Part shown: in pieces, positions 42,227-50,939 of the stretch | How positions within the stretch are numbered: the stretch's first letter is position 1 | Layout of the letters: every line of letters starts with the position of its first letter | Source of the DNA: Verrucomicrobiota bacterium | GTDB taxonomy: Bacteria > Verrucomicrobiota > Verrucomicrobiia > JADLBR01 | NCBI GenBank assembly: GCA_029560585.1 | Contig: JAKQKQ010000335.1 | Span: forward strand, 1-64,000 | DNA length: 64,000 bases | Direction: 5' to 3' | Notes under the pieces: generated by a model | What the model saw: the letters and a program-made list of their open reading frames with translations, nothing else | Database searches by the model: none | Told to the model about the DNA's origin: nothing | Program-made: the position numbers and the translations under genes

Positions 42227-45200
42227 ATGATATTCTCAGTGACCGTTCGGATGTCTGGGGTGCTTGCGGCGATGGTGTGGGCGGCGCTGTTGAGCAGTTG
42301 CGGCGTGGGGAGCGGGGCCGGATCACCGATGGATCTTACGTGCGAGCACCGGAGGGATCCGATCGGTTTGGATGATGCTGCTCCGAGGCTTTCGTGGCGC
42401 CTGGATGACGCCCGACGCGGGGCAAAGCAGACGGCGTACCGGCTTCTGGTGGCGACGACGGCCGCGGCGTTGGCGAAGGACTCTGGGGATCTGTGGGACA
42501 GCGGGCGGGTCGCGTCGGACCAGTCCGTGCTGGTGCCCTACGGGGGGAAGGCGCTCGCGAGTCGGCAGCGCTCGTATTGGAAGGTGATGGTTTGGGATGG
42601 GGAGGGGAAACCTTCCCCCTGGTCGGATGTGGCCTTCTGGGAGATGGGACTGTTGGGGTTTGGTGATTGGCGCGCGAAGTGGGTGACGCCGCCTGATCTT
42701 GAGATCGTGGACCGGCCGATCCCGACCGGAAACTGGTTGCGGCTGCCGGTGGGTACGATGTTCTTGCGCGCGGCGGTAGACTTTCGAAAGGATCCGGAGC
42801 CGCACCATGGCCGAGTGGCGTTGGCCGCTGACGCACCGTGTGAAGTTTTTTTGAATGGCAGACCCGTTGGGCGGCTGGATGATGTTTCGAAGGTGGCTTG
42901 GGTGGTGATGCCGAACGGATTGCGGCAGGGTGAGAACGTGGTCGGGATCCGGGCGACGGCGGGCGCGCTCTCGCGCGTGGCGACGGGCTTTCGGGTGACG
43001 CGATTCGGGGGCGACCGCTTCGAGTTGGGTGCCCCGAAATGGGCGTGCGCGACCGAGGCGCCGAAGAACTGGGCGCAGCCGGCTTTCAACGCGTCCGCCT
43101 GGGCGACCGCAGAGGACAGCGGCGAGGCCTGTGCGTTGAAGCAAGAATTTGACGGGCCGCGGCGGTCGCAGTTGATGCGGCGAGACTTCGAGATCTCCTC
43201 GAAGCCCGTGCGGGCGCGGGCCTACGTGACGGGTCTGGGCGGATACGAGATGCAGATCAACGGCGAACGGGTGGGGCAGGACATCTTCACGCCCGGGTGG
43301 ACGCTCTATGACAAGCGCATCCAGTACCAGACCTATGACGTGACAGGCTTGGTGAGGCAGGGGCGAAACGCGATCGGCGCGTGGCTCGGCAACGTCTGGT
43401 GGTCCAGCGGCCTAGGCTGGCTGGGCGGCGAACGTCATTCCAAACCGGGCGAGAACCTCCGGCTCCTGCTGCAACTGGAAGTGGAGTGCGAGGATGGATC
43501 GAAGCAGGTTGTGGTGTCCGATGGCGAGTGGCAGTGCGCGCCGTCGCCCATTCTTGAGGACACCCTTTACCATGGGGAGACATACGACGCGCGCCTGGAG
43601 CAAAAGGGCTGGGACCTGATCGGTTTTCGCGGCGACGGCTGGAGGCCGGTGCTGATCGCGGGAGACCCTGACGCGCGGCTTTGCGCGGAGCGGGGCCCGT
43701 CGATCCGCGTGACGCAGGAACTCGAGCCGGAGAAGATCACCGAGCCTAAGTCCGGCGTGTACGTGCTGGATTTTGGCCAGAACCATCCGGGGCGTCCGCG
43801 GCTCACGGTACGGGCGCCTGCCGGCACGAGAATCACGATGCGGCATGCGGAACTCCTCGCGCCAGACGGTCGGATCGACACGATCAACTATCGTTCGGCG
43901 CGCGCGACGGACGCCTACGTGTGCAAGGGAAATGGCGAGGAGGTGTGGGAACCGCGATTCACGTATAGGGGATTCCGGTACATGGAAGTGACGGGCCTGC
44001 CGAAGGCCCCGGGCAAGCGGACGATCGTCTCGCGCGTGCTGCACACCGCGGGGCAGATGGCCGGTGAGTTCGAATGCGGGGACGCGCTGATCAATCGCAT
44101 CTTGGGCAACGTCCGATGGGGGCTGCGCTCCAACCTGCACTCGGTGCCGACCGATTGCCCGCAGCGCGACGAACGCCTCGGGTGGATGGGCGACGCGCAG
44201 GCCTTTGCGCCCACATCGATGTGGTTGATGGATCTCGCGGGATTCTATGGGAAATGGATGCGCGACGTGGCCGATTCGCAACAGCCGAACGGGGCGACGA
44301 CGGGCGTCTGCCCCATCATCGTTATCGGGCGCGATACGGACGCGCGCTCGGCTTGGGCCGACGCGGTTTCGATCATCCCGTGGCGAGTGTACGAGTACGC
44401 CGGCGACAGGAGGATTCTCGAGGAGAATTACGGCGCGGTCCGGCGATGGGTAGAATACATGCGCGGCAATCTGACCGGCGGCCTGTACGAGAAGCCGACG
44501 TGGGGCGATTGGGTGCCCGTGCGCGATCTGAAGGCGAACAAGGAGATCAAGACACCGCATGAGCCCGTGAGCGCGGCATACGGTTATCTCTCAACCCGCC
44601 TTTTGGCGCGGATGGCCGAGATACTGGGCAAGGCCGATGACGCCAAGACATATGGGGCACTGGCCGACGACATGGCCGAGAAATACAATGCCAAGTACCT
44701 GAAACCCGACGGTGGCTACAGGGCCGAGACGCAGGCGGCCGACGTGTTGCCCCTGTACTTTGGCATCACGCCACCGGATAAGCGCGCGACGGTGGCAAAG
44801 AGCATCGCGGATGATGTCGTCAGGCGCGGTGGACATCACACGACCGGGTTTCTCGGGACACCGCTGATTCTGCCGCTGTTGGCCGACGCAGGCTATCCCG
44901 ATCTGGCCTGGCGGATCGTGAGCACCGACGAGTACCCGTCTCTTGGTTACATGGTGAAGAAGGGGGCGACCACGATCTGGGAGCGTTGGAATACCGATCG
45001 CGAGGGGCCGGCGATGAATTCGCACAATCATTTTGCCTTTGGCTCGATGGCCCAGTGGTTTTTCGAGGGCCTCGCGGGGTTGCGTCCCGATGACGCGCAG
45101 CCGGGATTCAAGCACACGATCATCCGGCCGTATGTCGTGGGTGACCTGAAATGGGCGAAGGCGAAATACCCGTCGCCATATGGGCGATTGCTCAGCCACT

Positions 45201-45442
45201 GGGAGCGGCAGGGCGATGATTTGCACCTGCACGTCCTGGTTCCACCGAATGCGACTGCAACCGTCCTGCTGCCGACCTTTGGAAAGCAGGGCCTGAAGAT
45301 TACCGAGAGCGACAAACCCATCGATGGCACCGCCGAAGCCGACCGCATCAGGGTCGAGATCGGCGCCGGGGAGTACCGGTTTATCGTCCACGGGCTCGGA
45401 TCGCCGCCTCAGCCCGATCGCGGGATCGCGAAGGCGGAGTGA
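42227..45442 (+). CDS. GH78 alpha-L-rhamnosidase, lipoprotein
   Basis: 1071 residues from ATG 42227, with GGAG 8 nt upstream. The N-terminus ends in a lipobox (AALLSSC, Cys about 25), so the enzyme is probably lipid-anchored. A fibronectin-like start (LTCEHRRDPIGLDDAAPRLS) leads into N-terminal rhamnosidase domains (AYVTGLGGYEMQINGERVGQ, YDKRIQYQTYDVT). The catalytic (alpha/alpha)6 barrel has VPTDCPQRDERLGWMGDAQA and GATTIWERWNT, giving the general-acid and general-base Glu. The C-terminal sandwich follows ALIRPYV-like sequence (HTIIRPYV). It hydrolyses terminal alpha-L-rhamnose. Confidence 0.95.
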   Translation: MIFSVTVRMSGVLAAMVWAALLSSCGVGSGAGSPMDLTCEHRRDPIGLDDAAPRLSWRLDDARRGAKQTAYRLLVATTAAALAKDSGDLWDSGRVASDQSVLVPYGGKALASRQRSYWKVMVWDGEGKPSPWSDVAFWEMGLLGFGDWRAKWVTPPDLEIVDRPIPTGNWLRLPVGTMFLRAAVDFRKDPEPHHGRVALAADAPCEVFLNGRPVGRLDDVSKVAWVVMPNGLRQGENVVGIRATAGALSRVATGFRVTRFGGDRFELGAPKWACATEAPKNWAQPAFNASAWATAEDSGEACALKQEFDGPRRSQLMRRDFEISSKPVRARAYVTGLGGYEMQINGERVGQDIFTPGWTLYDKRIQYQTYDVTGLVRQGRNAIGAWLGNVWWSSGLGWLGGERHSKPGENLRLLLQLEVECEDGSKQVVVSDGEWQCAPSPILEDTLYHGETYDARLEQKGWDLIGFRGDGWRPVLIAGDPDARLCAERGPSIRVTQELEPEKITEPKSGVYVLDFGQNHPGRPRLTVRAPAGTRITMRHAELLAPDGRIDTINYRSARATDAYVCKGNGEEVWEPRFTYRGFRYMEVTGLPKAPGKRTIVSRVLHTAGQMAGEFECGDALINRILGNVRWGLRSNLHSVPTDCPQRDERLGWMGDAQAFAPTSMWLMDLAGFYGKWMRDVADSQQPNGATTGVCPIIVIGRDTDARSAWADAVSIIPWRVYEYAGDRRILEENYGAVRRWVEYMRGNLTGGLYEKPTWGDWVPVRDLKANKEIKTPHEPVSAAYGYLSTRLLARMAEILGKADDAKTYGALADDMAEKYNAKYLKPDGGYRAETQAADVLPLYFGITPPDKRATVAKSIADDVVRRGGHHTTGFLGTPLILPLLADAGYPDLAWRIVSTDEYPSLGYMVKKGATTIWERWNTDREGPAMNSHNHFAFGSMAQWFFEGLAGLRPDDAQPGFKHTIIRPYVVGDLKWAKAKYPSPYGRLLSHWERQGDDLHLHVLVPPNATATVLLPTFGKQGLKITESDKPIDGTAEADRIRVEIGAGEYRFIVHGLGSPPQPDRGIAKAE

Positions 45443-45557
45443 CACTGCCGAGAACGAATCCTGTGGGGTGGTCGGCCTTGGCCGCCACCCGCTGCAGCGA
45501 CGCCGATCGGGATACTCATTCGTAGCGGCGAGTACCGCGGGTGGCTGAAAATGGGAC

Positions 45558-45607
45558 GTAGGAGCGCGCTTGCGCGCGATTCAAATCGCCTGCAAGCAGG
45601 CTCCTAC
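45558..45607. repeat. 50-bp REPIN-like element
   Basis: GTAGGAGCGCGCTTGCGCGC starts one REP-type unit and ...CTGCAAGCAGGCTCCTAC ends an inverted second unit. Each has its own internal palindrome (GCGCGC-TT-GCGCGC and CCTGC-TT-GCAGG). The same 50-bp layout recurs at 55889-55938. Confidence 0.85.
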
Positions 45608-45647
45608 GGCCGGTGTACTGGAATTCTTAAGCTGGCCATCCACACGC

Positions 45648-46118
45648 TCACGCGTCCGGTTTTCTGATCAGATACCGCGATGTCCAGCGGCGGTCGCGGC
45701 GTTGGATCTCGGCTGGGAGTCTTTCGTAGGGGATGATCAGGCCGCGACAGTTTGCTTGGCCGCAGGCGCATTCCATGTCCCAGGTGGGGTGGGACGTGAA
45801 CAGGGAGTAATCCGCGGTGATCTCGTCGCCGGGGAGGATGTTGGTGCGGGCGAACAGGTCACTGCCATCGACATGCGCGCTCGGCGCGCAGCTGTGATTC
45901 AGGTAGTGGCCGAGGGAGAACCTCCTGGGTTCGATGAAGAGCGCGCGGCCATACTGGATCGCGCGATGGGTGAGGCGCTGATCCGACGCCCGGATGCGGA
46001 TGCCCTCGATATGAAACAGAAGGGTGCCCGGGGCGTATCGTTTCGTCGCGAAGATCCCGCGGCCATCCGAGGGGGATTCCTCTATGACGAAATCACCGAG
46101 CTGTCTTGGGAATCTCAC
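45648..46118 (-). CDS. SET-domain protein methyltransferase
   Basis: 156 residues from GTG 46118, which overlaps the sulfatase stop as GTGA. SET motifs are present: GRGIFATKRYAPGTLLFH (SET-N), SLGHYLNHSCAPSAHV with the NHS(C) motif, and LPGDEITADYS with the catalytic-site Tyr. A post-SET Cys cluster follows (CACGQANCRG). It should transfer methyl from S-adenosylmethionine to a lysine. No signal peptide, so cytoplasmic. Its coupling to an exported sulfatase is unexplained. Confidence 0.92.
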   Translation of the reverse strand: MRFPRQLGDFVIEESPSDGRGIFATKRYAPGTLLFHIEGIRIRASDQRLTHRAIQYGRALFIEPRRFSLGHYLNHSCAPSAHVDGSDLFARTNILPGDEITADYSLFTSHPTWDMECACGQANCRGLIIPYERLPAEIQRRDRRWTSRYLIRKPDA

Positions 46119-47695
46119 GGTGTGGCGTAGCGATCGGGCTTTGGGAAATCCTCTGGGCTCTCTCCTGGCCAGGGGACCGGCTGTCCGGTGGAGCGCACCA
46201 CCGGCATCGTCGCGTTGGCTTCCTTCAGCAAGGATGCCAGTTCCTTGGCCATGGCCGTGCGGCGTGCGGGTTCCGCGTCGGCGAGGTTCGTGTTTTCTCC
46301 CAGATCGCTGGCGATGTTGAAGAGATCGTAGCTGCGATCGGTGTGGTAATAGATCAGTTTCCAGTCGCCTTTCCGGAGGGTGCTGGACGGTCCGATGCCC
46401 GGCCCTTTGGGGCCCCAGCTATTTGGGAAATGCCAGAGCAGGCTTCGCTCGGATGTCGGTGTGTGGCCCCGGAGGAGGGGGACGAGGCTCAGGCCGTCGA
46501 TTCGCCCCACGCGATCATGCCAGTTCTTCGCGCCCGCCAATTCGAGAACCGTGGGGAAGATATCTTCGATGATCACTGGGTGCGGGCAGGATGAGCCGGG
46601 GGCGGTGACGCTGGGCCATCTCACGATCCATGGGACGCGGATGCCACCCTCGCGGGCGGAACCTTTGCCGCTGGAGAGGGGGCCGTTGTGCTTGTGCGGC
46701 GTGCCCCCGCGTCCGTGGGCCGACAGGCCTCCGTTATCCGACAGGAAGATCACGACGGTCTGTTCCGCGATCCCGTGAAATTCCAAGCGATGCATGATGT
46801 CACCCAGGCTTTTATCCATGCCCTCGACCATCGCCGCGTACATGGCTTCGATCTCGCCGAGGCCGGCCGCGCGGTATCTTTCAACAAATCTCCGGTCTGC
46901 GGCGAAGGGCACGTGTACGGCATAGTGGGCCATGTATAGGAAAAATGGCTTGCGGTCTGCGATCGCGCGATCGATCTGGGCCATGGCCTCGATCGTGAGC
47001 GCCTCGGTCAGGAAAATGTCCTTTCCGTGGTACGCTTCGAGGCCGGGCACATCCCAGATCCTGTCGGCCTTTCGCCACGCCCCGCTGAAGTTCTGCTCCC
47101 CGAGGTAACTGCCGGGCCCGCCCGCCGCGTGGCCGGCGATGTTCACGTCGAAACCCAGATTGCGCGGGTCGGCGCCTGGGGTTCCCGCAGCTCCGAAATG
47201 GGCCTTGCCCACATGAATGGTCCGATAGCCCGCCTGTTTCAACAATTCGGGGAGGGGCGTCGCCTGGACCGTGCGAGCGATCCCCGGTCGCGGGCTTAGA
47301 CCGTTCACGTTCCAGCCGGGGAAATCGAGGGTGGGGTGTTTGGCATCAGTGCCCGTGTCCATGCGCAGCGTCCAATTGGTGACGCGGTGGCGCGCGGCAT
47401 TGAGGCCGGTCACGAGGCTGATGCGGCTAGGCGAACATACGCATGAGGCGTAGGCCTGCGTGAACTTCATGCCCGTCGCAGCAAGCCGCTCCATGTTGGG
47501 CGTGCGGAATTTCTTATTCTGCGGTGTGCGCGACGCGTGGAATGCCACGCTCGTGTCTTGCCATCCCATGTCATCGACCAGGAAGACGACGATGTTTGGC
47601 CTGTCGGATGGCCCGGTTTCCGCGGGCGAGGCGGTTGTAAGCGCACCGAAGAGCATGAGTACGAGCGCGATAACTCGTCGGGAACCACGCATCAT
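46115..47695 (-). CDS. Exported type I sulfatase (CSPSR)
   Basis: 526 residues, start ATG 47695 or 47692. Signal peptide about 1-25 (VIALVLMLFGALTTASPA). Motifs: FLVDDMGWQDTSVAF (39-53), formylglycine motif CSPSR at 87-91, SLVTGLNAARHRVTNW, GKAHFGAAGT with catalytic Lys and His, and FLSDNGGLSAHG for the calcium site. Upstream it is divergent from the ABC-F gene by 135 bp. Its TGA overlaps the GTG of the SET gene. The glycan substrate is not known. Confidence 0.95.
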   Translation of the reverse strand: MMRGSRRVIALVLMLFGALTTASPAETGPSDRPNIVVFLVDDMGWQDTSVAFHASRTPQNKKFRTPNMERLAATGMKFTQAYASCVCSPSRISLVTGLNAARHRVTNWTLRMDTGTDAKHPTLDFPGWNVNGLSPRPGIARTVQATPLPELLKQAGYRTIHVGKAHFGAAGTPGADPRNLGFDVNIAGHAAGGPGSYLGEQNFSGAWRKADRIWDVPGLEAYHGKDIFLTEALTIEAMAQIDRAIADRKPFFLYMAHYAVHVPFAADRRFVERYRAAGLGEIEAMYAAMVEGMDKSLGDIMHRLEFHGIAEQTVVIFLSDNGGLSAHGRGGTPHKHNGPLSSGKGSAREGGIRVPWIVRWPSVTAPGSSCPHPVIIEDIFPTVLELAGAKNWHDRVGRIDGLSLVPLLRGHTPTSERSLLWHFPNSWGPKGPGIGPSSTLRKGDWKLIYYHTDRSYDLFNIASDLGENTNLADAEPARRTAMAKELASLLKEANATMPVVRSTGQPVPWPGESPEDFPKPDRYATP

Positions 47696-47794
47696 TTCAT
47701 TTTATTCTGAACAGCCGACCATGTCACGGTCTCAGCGGGGGGTGGCGATATCCGCGTCATCCGCGGTTGACGTCTCGGGTCGAGCTGTCGGGCT

Positions 47795-47818
47795 TCCCAA
47801 AGTCTGGCGGGCTGCTAG
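47795..47818. repeat. Half copy of the 23854 palindrome
   Basis: CCCAAAGTCTGGCGGGCTGC then TAG matches 23873-23895 with a few changes. It also ends just before a start codon (ATG 47831). Confidence 0.55.
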
Positions 47819-47830
47819 TGTCCCGCGGCC

Positions 47831-49774
47831 ATGCTCACGTTGACCCAGATCGGAAAGCGCTATGGGGCGCGCGTCCTTTTCGAGGACGTGAGCCTGGCGG
47901 TGAATTCTGGTGACCGGGTGGCGGTGGTCGGACCCAATGGGGCGGGCAAGTCAACCCTCTGCTCGATCATATTGGGTCACGAGACCCCAGACTCGGGTAC
48001 GGTCGCCCTGGACCGGCGGGCTTCGGTGGGCTATCTGCCGCAGGAGACGTTCGCGAGCAGCGACGAGTCGGTGCTGGATCTCGCCATCGGTGTCTCGCCC
48101 GAGCTGGTGACCCTGCGCGGGATTTTGACGGCTTGTGAGCGCCGGGGGGACACCGAGGGTGCGGCCTATCACGAGGCCCATACGCGCTATGTGGAACTGG
48201 GCGGATTCGGACTCGAACCCAAGGCCAAGCGCGTACTGAAGGGCCTGGCCTTCCGCGAGAGCGATTTCTCGCGATCTGCGAGGGAACTGAGCGGTGGCTG
48301 GGTGATGCGGGCGCACATGGCGCGATTGCTCGTAATGGAACCAGACCTGCTGATGCTGGATGAGCCGACCAACCATCTTGACCTCGAGTCATTGGTCTGG
48401 TTTCAGAGTTACTTGGCCTCGTATCCTGGGGCGATCCTGATGATATCCCATGACCGCGCCTTTCTGAATGGGTTGGCGGATACGGTGGTGGAGATCCGGG
48501 GGGGGCGCATGCGGCGCTACCGGGGCAATTACGACTCGTATCTGGAGCAGCGGGCCGCGCGCGAGGAACAGCTGATCGCGGCCTACAAAAACCAGCAGGC
48601 CGAGATCGCCCGGCTGCAGCGGTTCGTGGATCGCTTTGGCGCCAAGAACACCAAGGCGACGCAGGCGAAGAGCAAGGCGAAGCAGATAGAGCGCATGGAG
48701 AAGATCGATGCGCCCGAGGAGGAGGACAGGGTCATCCGGATTCGGTTCCCGCAGCCACCGCGCAGCGGCCTGAAGGTCGTGGCCCTGAAGGGCGTGCACC
48801 ACGCATATGGTGACGCCGTGGTGTATCGGGGGATCGATTATGCTGCGGAGCGCGGACAGCGGACGGTGTTCGTGGGTCCCAATGGCGCGGGCAAATCCAC
48901 GCTCTTGAAGATATTGGCGGGCGTATTGCCCGTGCAGAGGGGCACGCGCACCCTGGGGCACAACGTGGTGGTGGGCTATTACTCCCAGAACAGGGTGGAG
49001 ACGCTCGACCCCGCCAACACCGTGCTGGAAGAGGTGCAAGGAATCGCCCGTCCCGTGCCCGAGGTGGAGGCCCGCACGGTGCTCGGGTCCTTCCTTTTCC
49101 GTCGCGATGATGTCTTCAAGAGGGTCGGGGTTCTGTCCGGGGGCGAAAAGTCCCGTCTCGCGCTCGTCAAGTTACTGCTTGATCCACCGAATCTGTTACT
49201 CATGGATGAACCGACCACCCACTTGGACATGGCGAGCATCGATGCGCTGATCCATGCGCTGGGCCAATACAAGGGGACCCTCCTATTCATCAGCCACGAT
49301 GTCTATTTCATCCGCTCCCTGGCAACGTCGGTGCTCCACGTCAGCGGCGGCGAACTGAGGCCGTACCCGGGGGGCTACGACTACTACCTCGACCGGGTGG
49401 GATCGGCATCGGCCCGCGCGGGCCTGATCGCGGGAGGTGGCGCACGCGATGGCGCAGTGGGTGGCGTTGGGGCCACGGCCGGAGGTGGAAAAGAAACGGG
49501 CCGGGAGCGCCGGCGTCGGGAGGCGGCGGAGCGCCAGGTGCGTTCGATGGCCCGCAAGGGAGCCCAGGACGAGCTGCACCGCGTGGAGGGAGAGATCATG
49601 CGACTCGAGGCGCGCCAGAAGGAACTCGCCGGGATCCTGGCACAACCCGAGACTTATCAGGCGGGGACCGATGTCGTCGGGATCAACCGGGAATTGGGGA
49701 CGATCACGGCGCGGCTCGTGGAATTGGGTGCGGAGTGGCACCTGGCGGCCGAGGCCGTCGAGAACTTGGGCTGA
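47831..49774 (+). CDS. ABC-F family ATPase
   Basis: 647 residues, two ATP-binding cassettes and no membrane segments. Cassette 1: Walker A GPNGAGKST, signature ELSGGWVMRAHMARLL, Walker B LLMLDEPTNHLD. Linker with basic coiled coil (GAKNTKATQAKSKAKQIERM). Cassette 2: GPNGAGKSTLLKIL, LSGGEKSRLALVKLL, LLLMDEPTTHLD. A C-terminal extension (about 545-647) forms a coiled coil rich in Arg and Glu. ABC-F proteins act on the ribosome, in translation control or antibiotic resistance; Uup/YheS-type housekeeping role is more likely here. Confidence 0.96.
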   Translation: MLTLTQIGKRYGARVLFEDVSLAVNSGDRVAVVGPNGAGKSTLCSIILGHETPDSGTVALDRRASVGYLPQETFASSDESVLDLAIGVSPELVTLRGILTACERRGDTEGAAYHEAHTRYVELGGFGLEPKAKRVLKGLAFRESDFSRSARELSGGWVMRAHMARLLVMEPDLLMLDEPTNHLDLESLVWFQSYLASYPGAILMISHDRAFLNGLADTVVEIRGGRMRRYRGNYDSYLEQRAAREEQLIAAYKNQQAEIARLQRFVDRFGAKNTKATQAKSKAKQIERMEKIDAPEEEDRVIRIRFPQPPRSGLKVVALKGVHHAYGDAVVYRGIDYAAERGQRTVFVGPNGAGKSTLLKILAGVLPVQRGTRTLGHNVVVGYYSQNRVETLDPANTVLEEVQGIARPVPEVEARTVLGSFLFRRDDVFKRVGVLSGGEKSRLALVKLLLDPPNLLLMDEPTTHLDMASIDALIHALGQYKGTLLFISHDVYFIRSLATSVLHVSGGELRPYPGGYDYYLDRVGSASARAGLIAGGGARDGAVGGVGATAGGGKETGRERRRREAAERQVRSMARKGAQDELHRVEGEIMRLEARQKELAGILAQPETYQAGTDVVGINRELGTITARLVELGAEWHLAAEAVENLG

Positions 49775-49814
49775 TGCCGCATTTGAATCTAGGGGCGCTG
49801 GGGGCAATCTTGCG

Positions 49815-50789
49815 ATGATGTCGCCAGATCTGAGAGTCTGTGTGGCGCAGTGTGGCGCGTACGAACCGGGATTGCTGGACGCGGCCGTGCGGGAGTGCCT
49901 TGAGCCGATTGGCGGAATGGGTGCGTTCGTGCGCCCGGGCCAGCGCGTCTTGCTCAAGCCAAATTTCGTGGTGGCGAGGCCTGTCGAGGAACCGTGCAAC
50001 ACGCACCCGGAATTCATCCTTGCGGTGGCGCGCGGCGTGCACGAGGCCGGGGGTGAGCCGATCGTGGGGGACAGCCCCGCCATTGGAACGGTCGGTGCCG
50101 TTGCTCGGAAGCTGGGCCTCTGCGAGCGCCTCGGTGCGGCGGGTGTGCCCCTGGTGGAATTCTCGAGAGGGCGGCATTTTCATTCGGGCTTGGGCAAGTG
50201 CACCGTGACGATCGCGCGCGAGGTGAGCGAGGCGGACGCCGTCATCAACCTGCCGAAGCTCAAAACGCATCAGCAGGTCGGAATGACCTGCTGCGTGAAG
50301 AACCTGTATGGCTGTGTGGTGGGGCGCAGAAAGGCATTCCTGCATCTTGTCGGCGGCGGCGACGGCGCACGTTTCGGCGGCATGCTTTTGGATGTGGCGC
50401 AGCTTGTCAGGCCGAGGTTGAACATAGTGGATGGTATCGTCGCGATGCATCGGGGCGGGCCGATCCGGGGAGAGGCCATCGATTTTGGCGCGGTGTTGGC
50501 GGGAGCTGATCCCGTCGCCGTGGACACCGTCGCTTTCCATCTTGCGGGGGCGGATGCCGGCGCTGTGTACAGCCATCGGGCGGCCCGGTGCTCGGGCGCA
50601 AGAGGGGCGTGTCTGGAGGAGGTCGATCTGCGAGGGGTGCGGCTGGGTGAGTTGCGTTGCCCGAGGCTTGAACCGCCGGCGATCATGGTGCCGTTGAACT
50701 TTTCCCCGTGGCACATCCTGTGGGGCTGGTTGAGGCACCGGTGGCGAACGCGATTTCGACGGGCCGCGGGGGCGGGGAATCCGACATAG
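49815..50789 (+). CDS. DUF362 domain protein
   Basis: 324 residues from ATG 49815 (ATG 49818 also possible). DUF362 features: VRPGQRVLLKPNFVVARPVE, THPEFILAVARGVHEAGGEP, INLPKLKTHQQVGMTCCVKN and LYGCVVGRRKAFLH, with conserved Lys and Cys. No ferredoxin domain is attached. The C-terminus is basic (RHRWRTRFRRAAG). Function of the family is unclear. It follows the ABC-F gene after 40 bp and may share its transcript. Confidence 0.88.
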   Translation: MMSPDLRVCVAQCGAYEPGLLDAAVRECLEPIGGMGAFVRPGQRVLLKPNFVVARPVEEPCNTHPEFILAVARGVHEAGGEPIVGDSPAIGTVGAVARKLGLCERLGAAGVPLVEFSRGRHFHSGLGKCTVTIAREVSEADAVINLPKLKTHQQVGMTCCVKNLYGCVVGRRKAFLHLVGGGDGARFGGMLLDVAQLVRPRLNIVDGIVAMHRGGPIRGEAIDFGAVLAGADPVAVDTVAFHLAGADAGAVYSHRAARCSGARGACLEEVDLRGVRLGELRCPRLEPPAIMVPLNFSPWHILWGWLRHRWRTRFRRAAGAGNPT

Positions 50790-50862
50790 CTGCCGGACCG
50801 TCCAACGACTTCCCTTCTTCGCGCCGTTCTGGCCGGGCCTTGCTTGTGCGCGTGGTTGCATA

Positions 50863-50882
50863 TTCCACGCGAACGCGTGAAA
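50863..50882. repeat. Short hairpin related to 18493-18532
   Basis: TTCCACGCG-AA-CGCGTGAAA, flanked by GCATA and CATT as in the hairpin at 18493. Lies upstream of the start at 50940. Confidence 0.5.
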
Positions 50883-50939
50883 CATTCAGATTACCGGGAG
50901 AGGGTTGCGGCTCCAGACATCGTGGGGCATTATGGTGCG

